Positions 27,249 through 36,082 are shown, counted from the stretch's first letter. The stretch: DNA of 64,000 nucleotides from TOLSYN sp963849065 (GCA_963849065.1 CAWKFM010000005.1:1178001-1242000), one strand, 5' to 3'. Program-made: numbers and translations. Notes: generated from the letters alone by a model not told the origin.

Positions 27249-28061
27249 TCAGCCGATGAGTTCCCAGACGCGGGAGTCGGGAAAAAAGGAGAGCTGGAAG
27301 ACGGGAACGGCGGCGGTGAAAGCGCAGGCCGACTGGAAGACCAGGCGCACCAGTTCGGCGTCGTGGGTGAAGAAGAGGATGTTGCGCATGAGGCGGCGAA
27401 CCGCCTCGGTGGGGTCGATGGGGGTGATGCGGTTCTCGGGGGCCTTGGCGAGCAGGTAGAGAGCGGCGATGGGCGCGGAGACGTTTTTGCCGGGCTCACC
27501 CAGATCTCCGGCGAAAGGCGTGCCGAAGGCGAGGTATTGATCGCCGGATTTGCGGACGTAGGAAGCCTCGTCGGTGAGCAGGATGGCGTCGGCCGGGGCC
27601 AGGCGGGCCATGGTGGTTTTGCCGGCCTCGGAGAGTCCGGAAAAGAGAAACGCCTTGCCGTTGCGGATGGCACTGGAGGCGTGCAGCAGAAAACCACCCT
27701 CGGGGGCCAGCAGGAGGGTGTGGACGATGCGCAGGACCGAGTCAATGGCATAGGGATTCGGGGTCTGGCGGATGCGTCCGTAGCGTTTCTGGGGGTTCCA
27801 GTCGGCGCGGAAGTCGCCGCGCACCATCTGCCAGTCGCCATTCTGCATCCAGACGCGGACGTCGGCATCCGGGTCGTCGGCGGTGGCCGAGACCAGGTCC
27901 ACGTCGAAGGCAAATGCGGCGCCGGGCGCGGTGGTGACGTAGTTGGCGTAGCGGTTGCGCAGGAGCTGGAGAAAGGCGGGATCGGCGGTGCGCAGGGCAA
28001 TGGGGATGCCGCCGATTTGAATGACTACTTCAAGCGTTCCGCTGACCGGCGAGGATGACAT
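27249..28061 (-). CDS. HprK-like serine kinase, probable peptide kinase
   Basis: The 270-residue protein resembles the C-terminal catalytic half of HPr kinase/phosphorylase. A P-loop, GLSEAGKTT (about residues 142-150), follows GGFLLHASSAI, the conserved His-containing strand of HprK relatives. An acidic strand, AILLTDEASYV, provides a plausible Walker B. The N-terminal 100 residues lack the HprK regulatory domain. Similar stand-alone kinases are found in lasso-peptide loci, where PadeK phosphorylates the precursor, and in HprK-related/PqqD-related gene sets near PEP-CTERM systems. It is transcribed divergently from the peptide locus starting at 28739, and the precursor there ends in Ser. ATG 28061 was chosen because homology starts there; no strong ribosome site is visible. 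Confidence 0.78.
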   Translation of the reverse strand: MSSSPVSGTLEVVIQIGGIPIALRTADPAFLQLLRNRYANYVTTAPGAAFAFDVDLVSATADDPDADVRVWMQNGDWQMVRGDFRADWNPQKRYGRIRQTPNPYAIDSVLRIVHTLLLAPEGGFLLHASSAIRNGKAFLFSGLSEAGKTTMARLAPADAILLTDEASYVRKSGDQYLAFGTPFAGDLGEPGKNVSAPIAALYLLAKAPENRITPIDPTEAVRRLMRNILFFTHDAELVRLVFQSACAFTAAVPVFQLSFFPDSRVWELIG

Positions 28062-28738
28062 GGTGAGAGAAATTCTATAACAAGCCGGGCGGGTGGTCGG
28101 GAGGCGATTCGGGACCCGTTGTGGGACCCAAATTGGGAATCGAGACGCAGTGGCCGCGAAAACCAGATCGCGAGAAGGCGCCGGATAAGAAAATGCTAAA
28201 TAATCTGGTACGCCCGGCCAGGGAACGGAAGTGGTGAAAGGGATAACTGATTGCATTTTGTGTGACTTTGGTAACTTGAGTGTAAGTTCCCGGTGAGAGC
28301 AGGGTCGACGCATATAAATTCTCCCGGCAGGTCTGATGTGGGAGAAAGCTATTTGAAAACCTGCGAGATGAACCAAAATGGCTGAATTGGGAACCGTTTG
28401 CCGCTCGGCGACGTGCGGAAGGGAGCGGTTCTCCCTCATTCGGCGATTTGTCGGCCAGCATTCGTTCGCCAAACTGCCCCATGAGGAATCGAGATGGTAA
28501 TCTTTGGACCCTGAAAAGTGATATGCGTCGGCCCTGCCGGCGAGAGCTTCCGGATTGACTTCAGAGCTGAATGTCTCCTACAATCGCAGCGTAAATGTAC
28601 ATTCAGCCCCATTAATGGCCGTAGGATCAGAGAACGGGAAAGCCGCTGGAACGGCGAAGCGAGTTCCGGTTCCGATCTGGGCATGCGGCATCACCAACCT
28701 AACCGATTCGGTACAACCTGTGCTGCTGGAGCGACCTG
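28062..28738. other. Divergent regulatory region between the kinase gene and the peptide locus
   Basis: About 680 bases separate the leftward kinase gene from the rightward peptide genes. No ORF with a credible start was found on either strand. A good sigma-70 promoter points right at 28555-28584, leaving a leader of about 150 bases. The kinase promoter is not obvious. The size is large for a simple promoter region and could hold an RNA or an operator; nothing specific was recognised. Confidence 0.5.
28555..28584 (+). promoter_or_regulatory. Sigma-70 promoter of the peptide locus
   Basis: TTGACT (-35) and TACAAT (-10) are spaced by 18 bases, close to consensus. Predicted initiation is near 28591, about 150 bases before the first gene, which has GGAG seven bases ahead of its ATG. 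All genes from 28739 to 36055 run the same way with short gaps, so this promoter could drive the whole set. Confidence 0.6.
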
Positions 28739-30739
28739 ATGGCTTACACGCGATGCGAGGCTAATTCTCTTTCGTCAGCTGTGATTTCTATGCGCCGTAT
28801 GTGCCTGAAGGCGGCAATGTGCGCGGCGGTTGTAGGATTTGCCGGTTTTGGCTCTTCGATGAGCGCGCAGGGGGCACCCCCGTTGGGCGGCGGTGTGGTT
28901 GACGATTGGAGCCACCACCGGCTCATTTTCTCCAGTCCCGAGGCCCTGCCAGAGGACGTGAAGAAACAGATCACGAATGAACCGCGCTATCAGATGCAGC
29001 AGAGAAAGCGGAGCTCCTCCCTGGCGAAGCCGGTCGTCGATGCGGATGTTGTCGGCGCGGGTGCGGTTGGTAGCGCGGAGATCACCACCGAAAAGTCCAT
29101 AACGAACTTCACGAAACCGACGAAGCCGACGAATGGGATAAAATTGGATTGGACCGAGAACCTGATTGCCGATGGCCAGGTCCAGCCGAATGCCTACCCA
29201 GCCAAATTCTCGTTCAGCACTACAACTTCCAATTGCATCTCCGATTATGTCGTTTATCCGACGGGTGTTGCGGGTGCGACGGGCGCGGCAACCATCGTTG
29301 GCTACAACGAGCTTTATGGCACAACTACGACCGGGTGCGCCCACAACCCTGTTCCGGCGGTCGAATGGGCATATAACACCGGCACGAGCTTCATGGTTAC
29401 AACATCGCCGATCATCTCCTACGACAGCACGGGCTCTCAGATTGCGTTCGTGCAGTCGAATGGGACTACGGCAGAGTTGACGCTCCTCAAGTGGACGACG
29501 AGCGGCGGCACGCTAGCCGCGCCCGTGACCCCTAATACGGCGTCGTCAGCCGCCAATTATAGGTCCGGGTCCGGTTGCGCCCTTCCTTGTATGTATTCCG
29601 TGAGTTTGGGCGCGAACGACACGTACTCGTCACCGTACTATGATTATGCCGATGATGCAGTTTACGTGGGCGATGATAGCGGCAGACTTCACAAGATCAC
29701 AGGGGTGTTTAATGGAACACCCACAACGGACGCGTCCCCTTGGCCTGTGACGCTGAACGGTAGCTACAAGACCACCTCCCCGATTTATGACAGCACCTCT
29801 GGATATGTCTTTGTAGGCAATACGGACGCTATCCTTTACTCCGTTGGTTCAGGGAATTCAGGAACGACGAATGGGACCATCCATAGCACGTCGGGGACGC
29901 TGGGTGGAGCGGGAGCTGCCATTATCGATGCTCCTCTGGTGGATTCGTCCGCGGGGAAAGTTTACGCATTTGTGAGCAATGATACAGGCGGAAGTAACGG
30001 GGTGTTCCAATTCGCGACTAACTTTGCCTCAGGCACCACCGGCACGGAAGAGAAGGTGGGCACGGGTGCCACTGAGTACTGGATCTACGACGGTACATTC
30101 GATAACGTGTACTACAGTTCGACGGGCGGTACCGCTGGTGACCTGTGGGTGATGGGAAACACTGGCAGCACGGGTGGCGGAAACCTCTACCGGATACCTA
30201 TCGGTGCCGGCAGTGCCATGGGAACTCCCGTAGCTGCAATTTCCACGCTCACCCACTCTACGGGCACTGACTATCCGTGGCCGTCCCCCATTACCGAGTA
30301 CTGCAACCAGACGAGCGTGAGCACCCCCTGTGGGGCCAGTGGTGGTGCAACTACCGGCGGCACCGACTATCTTTTCTTCAGTGTCAACAGATACACTTTG
30401 ACACCCACAGGCAACAAGTGTAGCGACACTAGCGGAGATGGTTGCATTTTGGTCTATTCCATCAACACCCCAACGAATACCCCCACGTTTGTCGGCAACG
30501 CGGCCGTTACAACCGTTGCTCGTCCCGGCTGTTGGTCGACGGGTGGAATCATAATCGACAACTCCGTGCCTGCGGGTACTGGAACGGGCGAACTGACTGG
30601 TGCTTCCGAGATTTACACGCTCGAACTGAACGGCAACGGTGCGGGCGGCCCAATTCACGGCACCTACACCAGCAGCACTTGCACTGCGGCGGATACCGCC
30701 ACCCCTATTGCTCTGCAGGGCGCGCAGTCGAATCCATAA
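28739..30739 (+). CDS. Secreted propeller-like protein A of the peptide locus
   Basis: A 666-residue exported protein. The N-terminus has a signal peptide with two Met-Arg starts (MRRMCLKAAMCAAVVGFAGFG, cut near SMSAQ). The mature protein opens with VVDDWSHHRLIFSSP and then NEPRYQMQQ, a block shared with the second secreted protein at 31611-34604. The rest consists of Gly/Ser/Thr-rich strands of a PQQ-like or NHL-like beta-propeller type, with repeated YVGDDSGRLHK-type blades and several Cys pairs. No catalytic residues could be named. It lies 95 bases upstream of the modified-peptide precursor and in the same direction. A surface receptor or scaffold for the peptide, or an export accessory, is inferred from position alone. 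Confidence 0.75.
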   Translation: MAYTRCEANSLSSAVISMRRMCLKAAMCAAVVGFAGFGSSMSAQGAPPLGGGVVDDWSHHRLIFSSPEALPEDVKKQITNEPRYQMQQRKRSSSLAKPVVDADVVGAGAVGSAEITTEKSITNFTKPTKPTNGIKLDWTENLIADGQVQPNAYPAKFSFSTTTSNCISDYVVYPTGVAGATGAATIVGYNELYGTTTTGCAHNPVPAVEWAYNTGTSFMVTTSPIISYDSTGSQIAFVQSNGTTAELTLLKWTTSGGTLAAPVTPNTASSAANYRSGSGCALPCMYSVSLGANDTYSSPYYDYADDAVYVGDDSGRLHKITGVFNGTPTTDASPWPVTLNGSYKTTSPIYDSTSGYVFVGNTDAILYSVGSGNSGTTNGTIHSTSGTLGGAGAAIIDAPLVDSSAGKVYAFVSNDTGGSNGVFQFATNFASGTTGTEEKVGTGATEYWIYDGTFDNVYYSSTGGTAGDLWVMGNTGSTGGGNLYRIPIGAGSAMGTPVAAISTLTHSTGTDYPWPSPITEYCNQTSVSTPCGASGGATTGGTDYLFFSVNRYTLTPTGNKCSDTSGDGCILVYSINTPTNTPTFVGNAAVTTVARPGCWSTGGIIIDNSVPAGTGTGELTGASEIYTLELNGNGAGGPIHGTYTSSTCTAADTATPIALQGAQSNP

Positions 30740-30834
30740 TGATGACGCGGCCACATTGAGGACGCCTGAGTTAAGATGATCGACGCTACTACTGTGAGTG
30801 AAATGAGGTTGCACGCACGATAAAGGGAGGGGCA

Positions 30835-31014
30835 ATGACAGGACCAGAAGAGGCGAATCGCCAACCGCAGCAGGAAGGCGCGGAGCCGGGGGCTAAGAAG
30901 CGGTACGTCAAGCCCGAATTTCGCCATGAGAAGGTGTTTGAGACCATGGCGCTGAGCTGTGGCAAGATGCAGACCACCCAGTCCGGGTGCCATTACAACC
31001 GGAAGGCTTCGTGA
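30835..31014 (+). CDS. RiPP precursor peptide, 59 residues
   Basis: A short ORF with an excellent ribosome site (GGGAGGGG, four bases before ATG). The first 22 residues are hydrophilic and end in KK. The segment YVKPEF (Tyr24-Phe29) matches the YxxPxL-type motif bound by PqqD-like recognition domains in lasso and related leader peptides. The segment after it, residues 36 to 59, holds Cys42, Gly43 and a second Cys52-His53, with TTQSG between them, and the peptide ends in Ser59. A radical SAM/SPASM enzyme and a PqqD-like protein encoded 3.7-5.1 kb downstream could modify the core, for example by thioether or carbon links, and the HprK-like kinase could phosphorylate a Ser. The exact product and cleavage site cannot be read. 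It is flanked by an S24/S26 peptidase gene 17 bases downstream. Confidence 0.75.
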   Translation: MTGPEEANRQPQQEGAEPGAKKRYVKPEFRHEKVFETMALSCGKMQTTQSGCHYNRKAS

Positions 31015-31031
31015 TCGCGAATTGAGGTTCG

Positions 31032-31511
31032 ATGGAAGGCCAGGCCGAGCTCCGCGACGCGGTGAAAAGAAATCTGGTTGCGGATGTGGCCCGGTCGTTT
31101 GGGCAGGTGCGGCTGAAAGTCACCGGAACCAGCATGCTTCCGGCGGTGTTTCCGGGCGACGTATTAACCGTTAGCCGCTGCAGCGGCGCTGAATTGTGTG
31201 CAGGCCAGATTATTCTGTGCTTCCGCGATGGGGCGCTGGTGGCGCACCGGTTGGTGCGCAAGAATGGAAGTCAATTCATCACGCGCGGCGACTCCCTTTA
31301 CAACTTCGACCGTCCGTTCCAGGAGGATGAGATTCTGGGACGGGTGGTTACCATCGTGCGCGACGGGCGCCAAGTGAACTCCAAATTGGCTTGGTGGCAT
31401 GGCTTAGTGTGCTTTATTCTACGCCGGTCGCAGTGGTTCATGCGGCAGCTGTTTCGATTGAAGAAGCTGCGGTGCTCCGCTCGAAAACTCCCCCTATTTC
31501 GACCGGAATAG
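31032..31511 (+). CDS. S24/S26 family peptidase (signal-peptidase-like)
   Basis: The 159-residue protein has the signature of signal peptidase I/LexA-like Ser peptidases. VTGTSMLPAVFPGDVLTV holds the nucleophile Ser and the usual PGD turn; LVAHRLV and FITRGDSL correspond to the conserved second and third boxes. The general-base position carries His in AHRLV, as in SipW/Sec11-type enzymes, and no Lys is seen at the expected place. A hydrophobic stretch after residue 120 (WHGLVCFIL) may anchor it to the membrane. GAGG precedes the start. The gene begins 17 bases after the precursor peptide, so it is the likely processing enzyme for the peptide or for the two secreted neighbours. Confidence 0.78.
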   Translation: MEGQAELRDAVKRNLVADVARSFGQVRLKVTGTSMLPAVFPGDVLTVSRCSGAELCAGQIILCFRDGALVAHRLVRKNGSQFITRGDSLYNFDRPFQEDEILGRVVTIVRDGRQVNSKLAWWHGLVCFILRRSQWFMRQLFRLKKLRCSARKLPLFRPE

Positions 31512-31610
31512 ACCCGCTCGGTTCACTGAAAGACAAAGCACCGCCGGAGCAATGGCGGAGGCGCTGTCCGCGATATAGCCCTATAAATTGTTTCTTCCCG
31601 GAGCTGAAGG

Positions 31611-34604
31611 ATGACGATGCCGACTCCCTGTAATTCCTGCGTTTCTGTGAATGGTTCAAAGCCGATGCATGCTGCACGCCGTGCGGGGCGCGTGGCGGCC
31701 CTGATTGCGGCGATTGCGGTGGTTGCAGGGCTCAGCGTCCCAATGCGCGCGCAGAGCGCAGCGGTGGCGAGCTCGGCGGTGGATCCGGTGATCGAGCGGA
31801 ACGTGGAAGCCTGGGTGAACCAGGGACGGGGCGTGGCCGACGACTGGAGCCATCACCGGATGGTGTTCTCCAAGCTGGGCACCATGCAGGAGGCTCTGGG
31901 GAACGGCACGTACGAGCGCTGGCTCAAGATTGCCAATGAACCGCGCTACACGATGCAGGTGGTGCATCGCGCCCGGAACGCGGCGGCAGGCGCGAATGCC
32001 CCCTCGTCCGCCGCGGCGAGCGCGAAGACATTTGTGACCTCGATTGGCGGGGGACCGGGGCTGGAGGCTCCGCGGCAAGGCACCAAGCTGGGCAAAGACT
32101 GGAGCATGGATCTGGACGGAGGCACAGCGGCGACCTTGCTGGGCACTTTCACGACCAACGGCGTGAGCAGCGGTTCGACGGTGACGGTGGATTCGGTGAC
32201 CTTGGATGCCAGCGCACCAATGCCGGCAAGCGCCATGGGAACATTCCAGACAGGAACCGGCTCAGGGAACGTCAAAATCACCTTCGGGTCCGTCGCTACG
32301 ACCTTGACTGCAGGCGGTTCGAATGCATGCTCGGGTAGCGGAGACACCTACACGGGAACCTTTACTTCTGTTACCACGGGGGGCAACCGCGCGACGCGTG
32401 AGGCGACAAACCTGGCCGCTGCGATCGCCGCCTGCCCCGCCGCGGCCGGAGTGACCGCCACGAGCAGCAGCGGCACCGTTACCGTCACGGCCCTTACCGC
32501 CGGGCCAGGTGGAAACAGCATCGCTCTAACGTCTACCATTGTTACGTCCACCTTCACCTGGTCGAATGGTACATCCTCTACCGATCTGAGCGGCGGCTCG
32601 GAGGGAGTGACTTCGGGGACATCGTTTGCGTATTTCGAGCTGACGCCACTGCAGGTGGCCAGCAACCTGGCGGCGGCCATCAACCAAAACACCACCCTGC
32701 AGACGCCTTCGACGGGCGTTTCCGCGACGGCAAGCCTCAACGCGAGTGGATACGCAGTGGTTACGGTAACCGGACGCTCGGCGGGAGCGATCAGCTACGG
32801 TGCGGGCAGTTCCACCATCCCGGCAGGGTTTACCTGGGGCGCGTTTACCGCGGGCGCAGCGACATCGGGTATGCCGGGTGCGGTGGGCGCAGGAATGTAC
32901 CCGGCGAAGTACTCATTCAATCCGACCGGCACTCCGGAGTGCGCCGACGCGGCTCAGCCGGATTACGTGGTTTACAACACGGCCGTCGCGGGCGCTGCGA
33001 CACAGGCGAGTTTGGTGGCCTACGACAATCTGTATGTGAACAGCAGCGGCACCGGCTACTGCACGGGCGCTACCGCTCCGTCGGTTTACTGGGCGTATAA
33101 CACCGGCGGCACGATTCTGACTTCTCCGGCGCTCTGGTATGACGGCAGCCAGATCGCGTTTGTGCACAGCACCACGAGCGGCGGCGCCAGCCTGGTGCTG
33201 CTGAAGTGGGCACCGAGCGCAACCCCGCGCGCCCTCACCATTAACGCGACGAGCGGAAGCGCGGCGTTTACGGTCACGTCGGGAACGCTGGCCGCGACAG
33301 ACGTGGGAGCGCAGGTGACCGGACTGGGAATTCCGGCCAACGATACGATTGCGAGCGTGAATGTTGGCGCCGGTACCGGCGCTTTCGCCACGACCGCCGG
33401 CAGCGGCGCCGGCAGCGGTGAGACGCTCAATGTTCTGGCCGAGACACCGTTCACTCCGGGATCTCCGACGGTTGTGACGCCGGCGAACTACAGTGCCTGC
33501 ATCGCGCCGTGCATGACGTCGGTGAGCTTCAGCGATGGCCACCCGGATACGCGGTCGGCGCCCTATGTGGATTATGGGACGGGCACGGTGTATGTCGGCG
33601 ACGACGCAGGCTACCTCCATCAGTTCCTGTTCGCATTCGAGAACCCCCAGGAAGCTTCGGGATGGCCTATCAAGGTGAGCGGGAACAAGCTGACCGGTCC
33701 AGTGTATGACTCGTCGGCGTCCCCCGAGCAAGTGTTTGTGGCAGACTCGGGCGGCTACCTGTACAGCTTCAATGTGGCCACGGGCGCAGCGGTTGGCAAG
33801 AGCAGCCAGATCGCGGCGTCCACCGGCACGGGCATTGTGGACGCGCCCATCGTCGACTCTTCAGCTGGCACCGCGTATGTGGTTGTGGGGCAGGACGAAA
33901 ACACCGATACCTCGTACTTCTGCCAAAACGCCGTAGGGTGCAACGGTATGTTCCGCTTCACCATCTCCAGCTTCGGCACCACGGGCACCGGAGCCTGTTC
34001 CTCGACAAACGGAACGAGCTGGACATCAGGGACAAACTGCGGGGTGGAAGCGGTGTTCGGAGTGGGGAATGCGGCTGACGCCCTCTACGACGGAAGCTTT
34101 GACAACACCTACATAAACGGCACGGGGACCACTGGAAACCTTTGGAACTGCGCTGCCAACAACAATGACGCCAACTACCCGAAGCTGATGAGTACATCGA
34201 TGACGTCGACCGGATTCGGGGGAACGGCTAAGGTCTTCGACGCCACCAACGTCATCAATCCTATAACCAACGGCACGGCCAGCTGCTCGCCGGTGACGGA
34301 GATCGACAACGGCACCGACGACTACATTTTCATGAGCGTTTCCGCGAACGGAAATCAGACCGGATGCACCGGGGCGTGTCTGTATAACTACAACGTCACC
34401 ACCTCCGCCATAGGGACCGGAATCCAGACAGCGGCCGGCAGCAGCGGGCTTGGCGGAAGCACCAGCGGCATCATCATCGACAATACCGACGTCGGCGACA
34501 CCGGCGCTGCGCAGATTTACTACTCGCCACTGGGGAACCTGAGCAGTTGCGCGGGGACCGTCAGCGCCACCTGCGCAGTGCAGACCTCGCAGGCGAACCC
34601 GTAG
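31611..34604 (+). CDS. Secreted propeller-like protein B of the peptide locus
   Basis: A 997-residue exported protein paralogous to that at 28739-30739. A signal peptide with Arg-rich start and hydrophobic core (GRVAALIAAIAVVAGLSVPMRA) is cut before QSAAV. The mature part opens with VADDWSHHRMVFS and NEPRYTMQV, the same motif as its paralogue. A Ser/Thr-rich domain (about residues 160-415) with DxSGGSEGV motifs, absent from protein A, precedes the shared propeller-type blades such as YVGDDAGYLHQF. Start 31611 has GGAG upstream. The extra domain and presence of several Cys pairs suggest a surface-exposed role. Function is unknown; its position between the peptide precursor and the modification enzymes implies participation in the same system. 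Confidence 0.75.
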   Translation: MTMPTPCNSCVSVNGSKPMHAARRAGRVAALIAAIAVVAGLSVPMRAQSAAVASSAVDPVIERNVEAWVNQGRGVADDWSHHRMVFSKLGTMQEALGNGTYERWLKIANEPRYTMQVVHRARNAAAGANAPSSAAASAKTFVTSIGGGPGLEAPRQGTKLGKDWSMDLDGGTAATLLGTFTTNGVSSGSTVTVDSVTLDASAPMPASAMGTFQTGTGSGNVKITFGSVATTLTAGGSNACSGSGDTYTGTFTSVTTGGNRATREATNLAAAIAACPAAAGVTATSSSGTVTVTALTAGPGGNSIALTSTIVTSTFTWSNGTSSTDLSGGSEGVTSGTSFAYFELTPLQVASNLAAAINQNTTLQTPSTGVSATASLNASGYAVVTVTGRSAGAISYGAGSSTIPAGFTWGAFTAGAATSGMPGAVGAGMYPAKYSFNPTGTPECADAAQPDYVVYNTAVAGAATQASLVAYDNLYVNSSGTGYCTGATAPSVYWAYNTGGTILTSPALWYDGSQIAFVHSTTSGGASLVLLKWAPSATPRALTINATSGSAAFTVTSGTLAATDVGAQVTGLGIPANDTIASVNVGAGTGAFATTAGSGAGSGETLNVLAETPFTPGSPTVVTPANYSACIAPCMTSVSFSDGHPDTRSAPYVDYGTGTVYVGDDAGYLHQFLFAFENPQEASGWPIKVSGNKLTGPVYDSSASPEQVFVADSGGYLYSFNVATGAAVGKSSQIAASTGTGIVDAPIVDSSAGTAYVVVGQDENTDTSYFCQNAVGCNGMFRFTISSFGTTGTGACSSTNGTSWTSGTNCGVEAVFGVGNAADALYDGSFDNTYINGTGTTGNLWNCAANNNDANYPKLMSTSMTSTGFGGTAKVFDATNVINPITNGTASCSPVTEIDNGTDDYIFMSVSANGNQTGCTGACLYNYNVTTSAIGTGIQTAAGSSGLGGSTSGIIIDNTDVGDTGAAQIYYSPLGNLSSCAGTVSATCAVQTSQANP

Positions 34605-34670
34605 AAGGATGGTAGAATCGCGCATGCGATTGTCGGCCAAGGCGGCCGGCAAGAGGATGGCGGTGAAGGT

Positions 34671-34970
34671 ATGAGTCCGATGTATGTAGCGCGCAGCTCC
34701 GAGGTTGCGGCGCGGATGCTGGGCGGCGAGATGATGATCATGTCGGCGCGCGACTCCACGCTGTTCAGCCTGAACGAGACGGCGTCGGCCATCTGGCAGG
34801 CGGCGGACGGGCGGACACCGCTCGCCGTGATCGTGCAGCGCGTGCTGTGCTCCGAGTATGAAGTTGCGCCGGAAGAGGCGCTGCAGCACGCCGAGGAGCT
34901 GGTGCGGGATTTGGCCGAGCGCGGCATCCTGCGGGTCTCCGAGGAACCGATCGCGGAGCCTGCCCCATGA
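34671..34970 (+). CDS. PqqD-like peptide recognition protein
   Basis: The 99-residue protein has the winged fold pattern of PqqD and other RiPP recognition elements: a first beta-strand with LGGEMMIMSARDSTLFSLN, then TASAIWQAADGRTPLAVIVQ and a helical C-terminal half with EEALQHAEELVRDLAERGIL. These proteins bind leader peptides and bring them to modifying enzymes. The stop overlaps the start of the radical SAM gene by four bases (ATGA), which indicates translational coupling and a matched partner. Length is close to the family norm of about 90. Alternative: an HprK-associated PqqD relative in PEP-CTERM contexts. Confidence 0.9.
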   Translation: MSPMYVARSSEVAARMLGGEMMIMSARDSTLFSLNETASAIWQAADGRTPLAVIVQRVLCSEYEVAPEEALQHAEELVRDLAERGILRVSEEPIAEPAP

Positions 34971-36055
34971 GCCTGATGGAGGAAATGAACAACCGGGCGC
35001 TGGCTCTGGGAGTTCCTCTGAGCGTGCACATCGACCTGACCTACCGCTGCAACGAACGCTGCGTGCACTGCTACCTGGACCACGAAGATCACGGCGAGAT
35101 GAATACCGCCGAGATCAAGGAGCTGATGGACCAGCTGACGGAGGCGGGCGTCTTCTATCTGGTGTTCAGCGGCGGCAAGATCTTTATGCGCCGCGACCTA
35201 TACGAGCTGATTGAATATGCGCGCGCGCGGATGTTCTGCCTGAAGCTGAAAACCAATGCATTCATGGTCGGGGAAAAAGAGGCGGACCGGCTGGCGGCGA
35301 TGCATCTGGACGCTGTGCAGGTGAGTCTCTATTCGCACCGGAGCGAGGTTCATGACGCGATCACCAAGCTGCCGCATTCGCTGGAACGGTCGGTGGCGGG
35401 GATTCGGCGGCTGCGCGAGCGGGGCATGCGGGTGATCATTGCCAATGTGCTGATGATGCAGAACGTGGCGGATTACGCGGGGGTGAAGGAGCTGGCCCAG
35501 GAGTTGGGCGCCGAATACACCATCGATCCCACGATTACGCCGATGATGAGCGGAGACCGGTCGCCGATGGGATTGGGGATCGGCAGCGAGGAACTGCGCG
35601 AGGTTTTTCGCAATCCCGAGCTGGTGGGCAACGTGGGCGAATTTTGCGCACCGCCGCCGGCCGAGATTGGCGACGATGCGCTGGACCAGCTGCCTTGCAG
35701 CGCGGGACACACGGCCTGCTATGTGTCGCCTTATGGCGATGTGTATCCGTGCGTGCAGTTTCCGTTGCCGACGGGGAATGTGCGCAAAGAGAAGTTTCTG
35801 GATATCTGGCGCGGTTCGGCGGCGATGAACGAAGTGCGCTCGATACGGGCGCGCGACCTGCCTGTGTGCTCGACCTGCTCGCATGTTGGGACGTGCACGC
35901 GGTGTCCGGGACTGGCGTTTATGGAAGGCAATATGCGCGGCCCGTCTTCGGCGGATTGCGAGAAATCGTTTGCGCGCACCGGCGTTACAACGGCGGGACA
36001 GGCGCTGCGGAAGTCCCGCGCGAGCGGGTTGATTCAGATCGCCGTGATTCGGTAG
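34967..36055 (+). CDS. Radical SAM / SPASM peptide-modifying enzyme
   Basis: The 362-residue enzyme has a radical SAM core with CNERCVHC at residues 28-35 for the first 4Fe-4S cluster. The C-terminal part carries Cys-rich SPASM motifs: CYVSPYGDVYPCVQFPLPTGNV and CSTCSHVGTCTRCPG plus a later Cys, which bind auxiliary clusters. SPASM enzymes act on ribosomal peptides, as in PqqE, AlbA and mycofactocin maturation, making carbon-sulfur or carbon-carbon links. The partner PqqD-like protein is encoded just upstream with a four-base overlap. Oddity: the conserved GGE motif is GGK at residues 69-71, a Glu-to-Lys change by one base. The cell target is most likely the peptide at 30835-31014. Confidence 0.9.
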   Translation: MSLMEEMNNRALALGVPLSVHIDLTYRCNERCVHCYLDHEDHGEMNTAEIKELMDQLTEAGVFYLVFSGGKIFMRRDLYELIEYARARMFCLKLKTNAFMVGEKEADRLAAMHLDAVQVSLYSHRSEVHDAITKLPHSLERSVAGIRRLRERGMRVIIANVLMMQNVADYAGVKELAQELGAEYTIDPTITPMMSGDRSPMGLGIGSEELREVFRNPELVGNVGEFCAPPPAEIGDDALDQLPCSAGHTACYVSPYGDVYPCVQFPLPTGNVRKEKFLDIWRGSAAMNEVRSIRARDLPVCSTCSHVGTCTRCPGLAFMEGNMRGPSSADCEKSFARTGVTTAGQALRKSRASGLIQIAVIR

Positions 36056-36082
36056 GGCGTTGCAACGTCCGCTTGCTAACAG

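Noticed and set aside
27120..28058. Rightward frame of 312 residues opposite the HprK-like kinase
   Set aside because: It is Gly/Glu-rich without a domain, and the leftward frame carries a P-loop and conserved kinase motifs.
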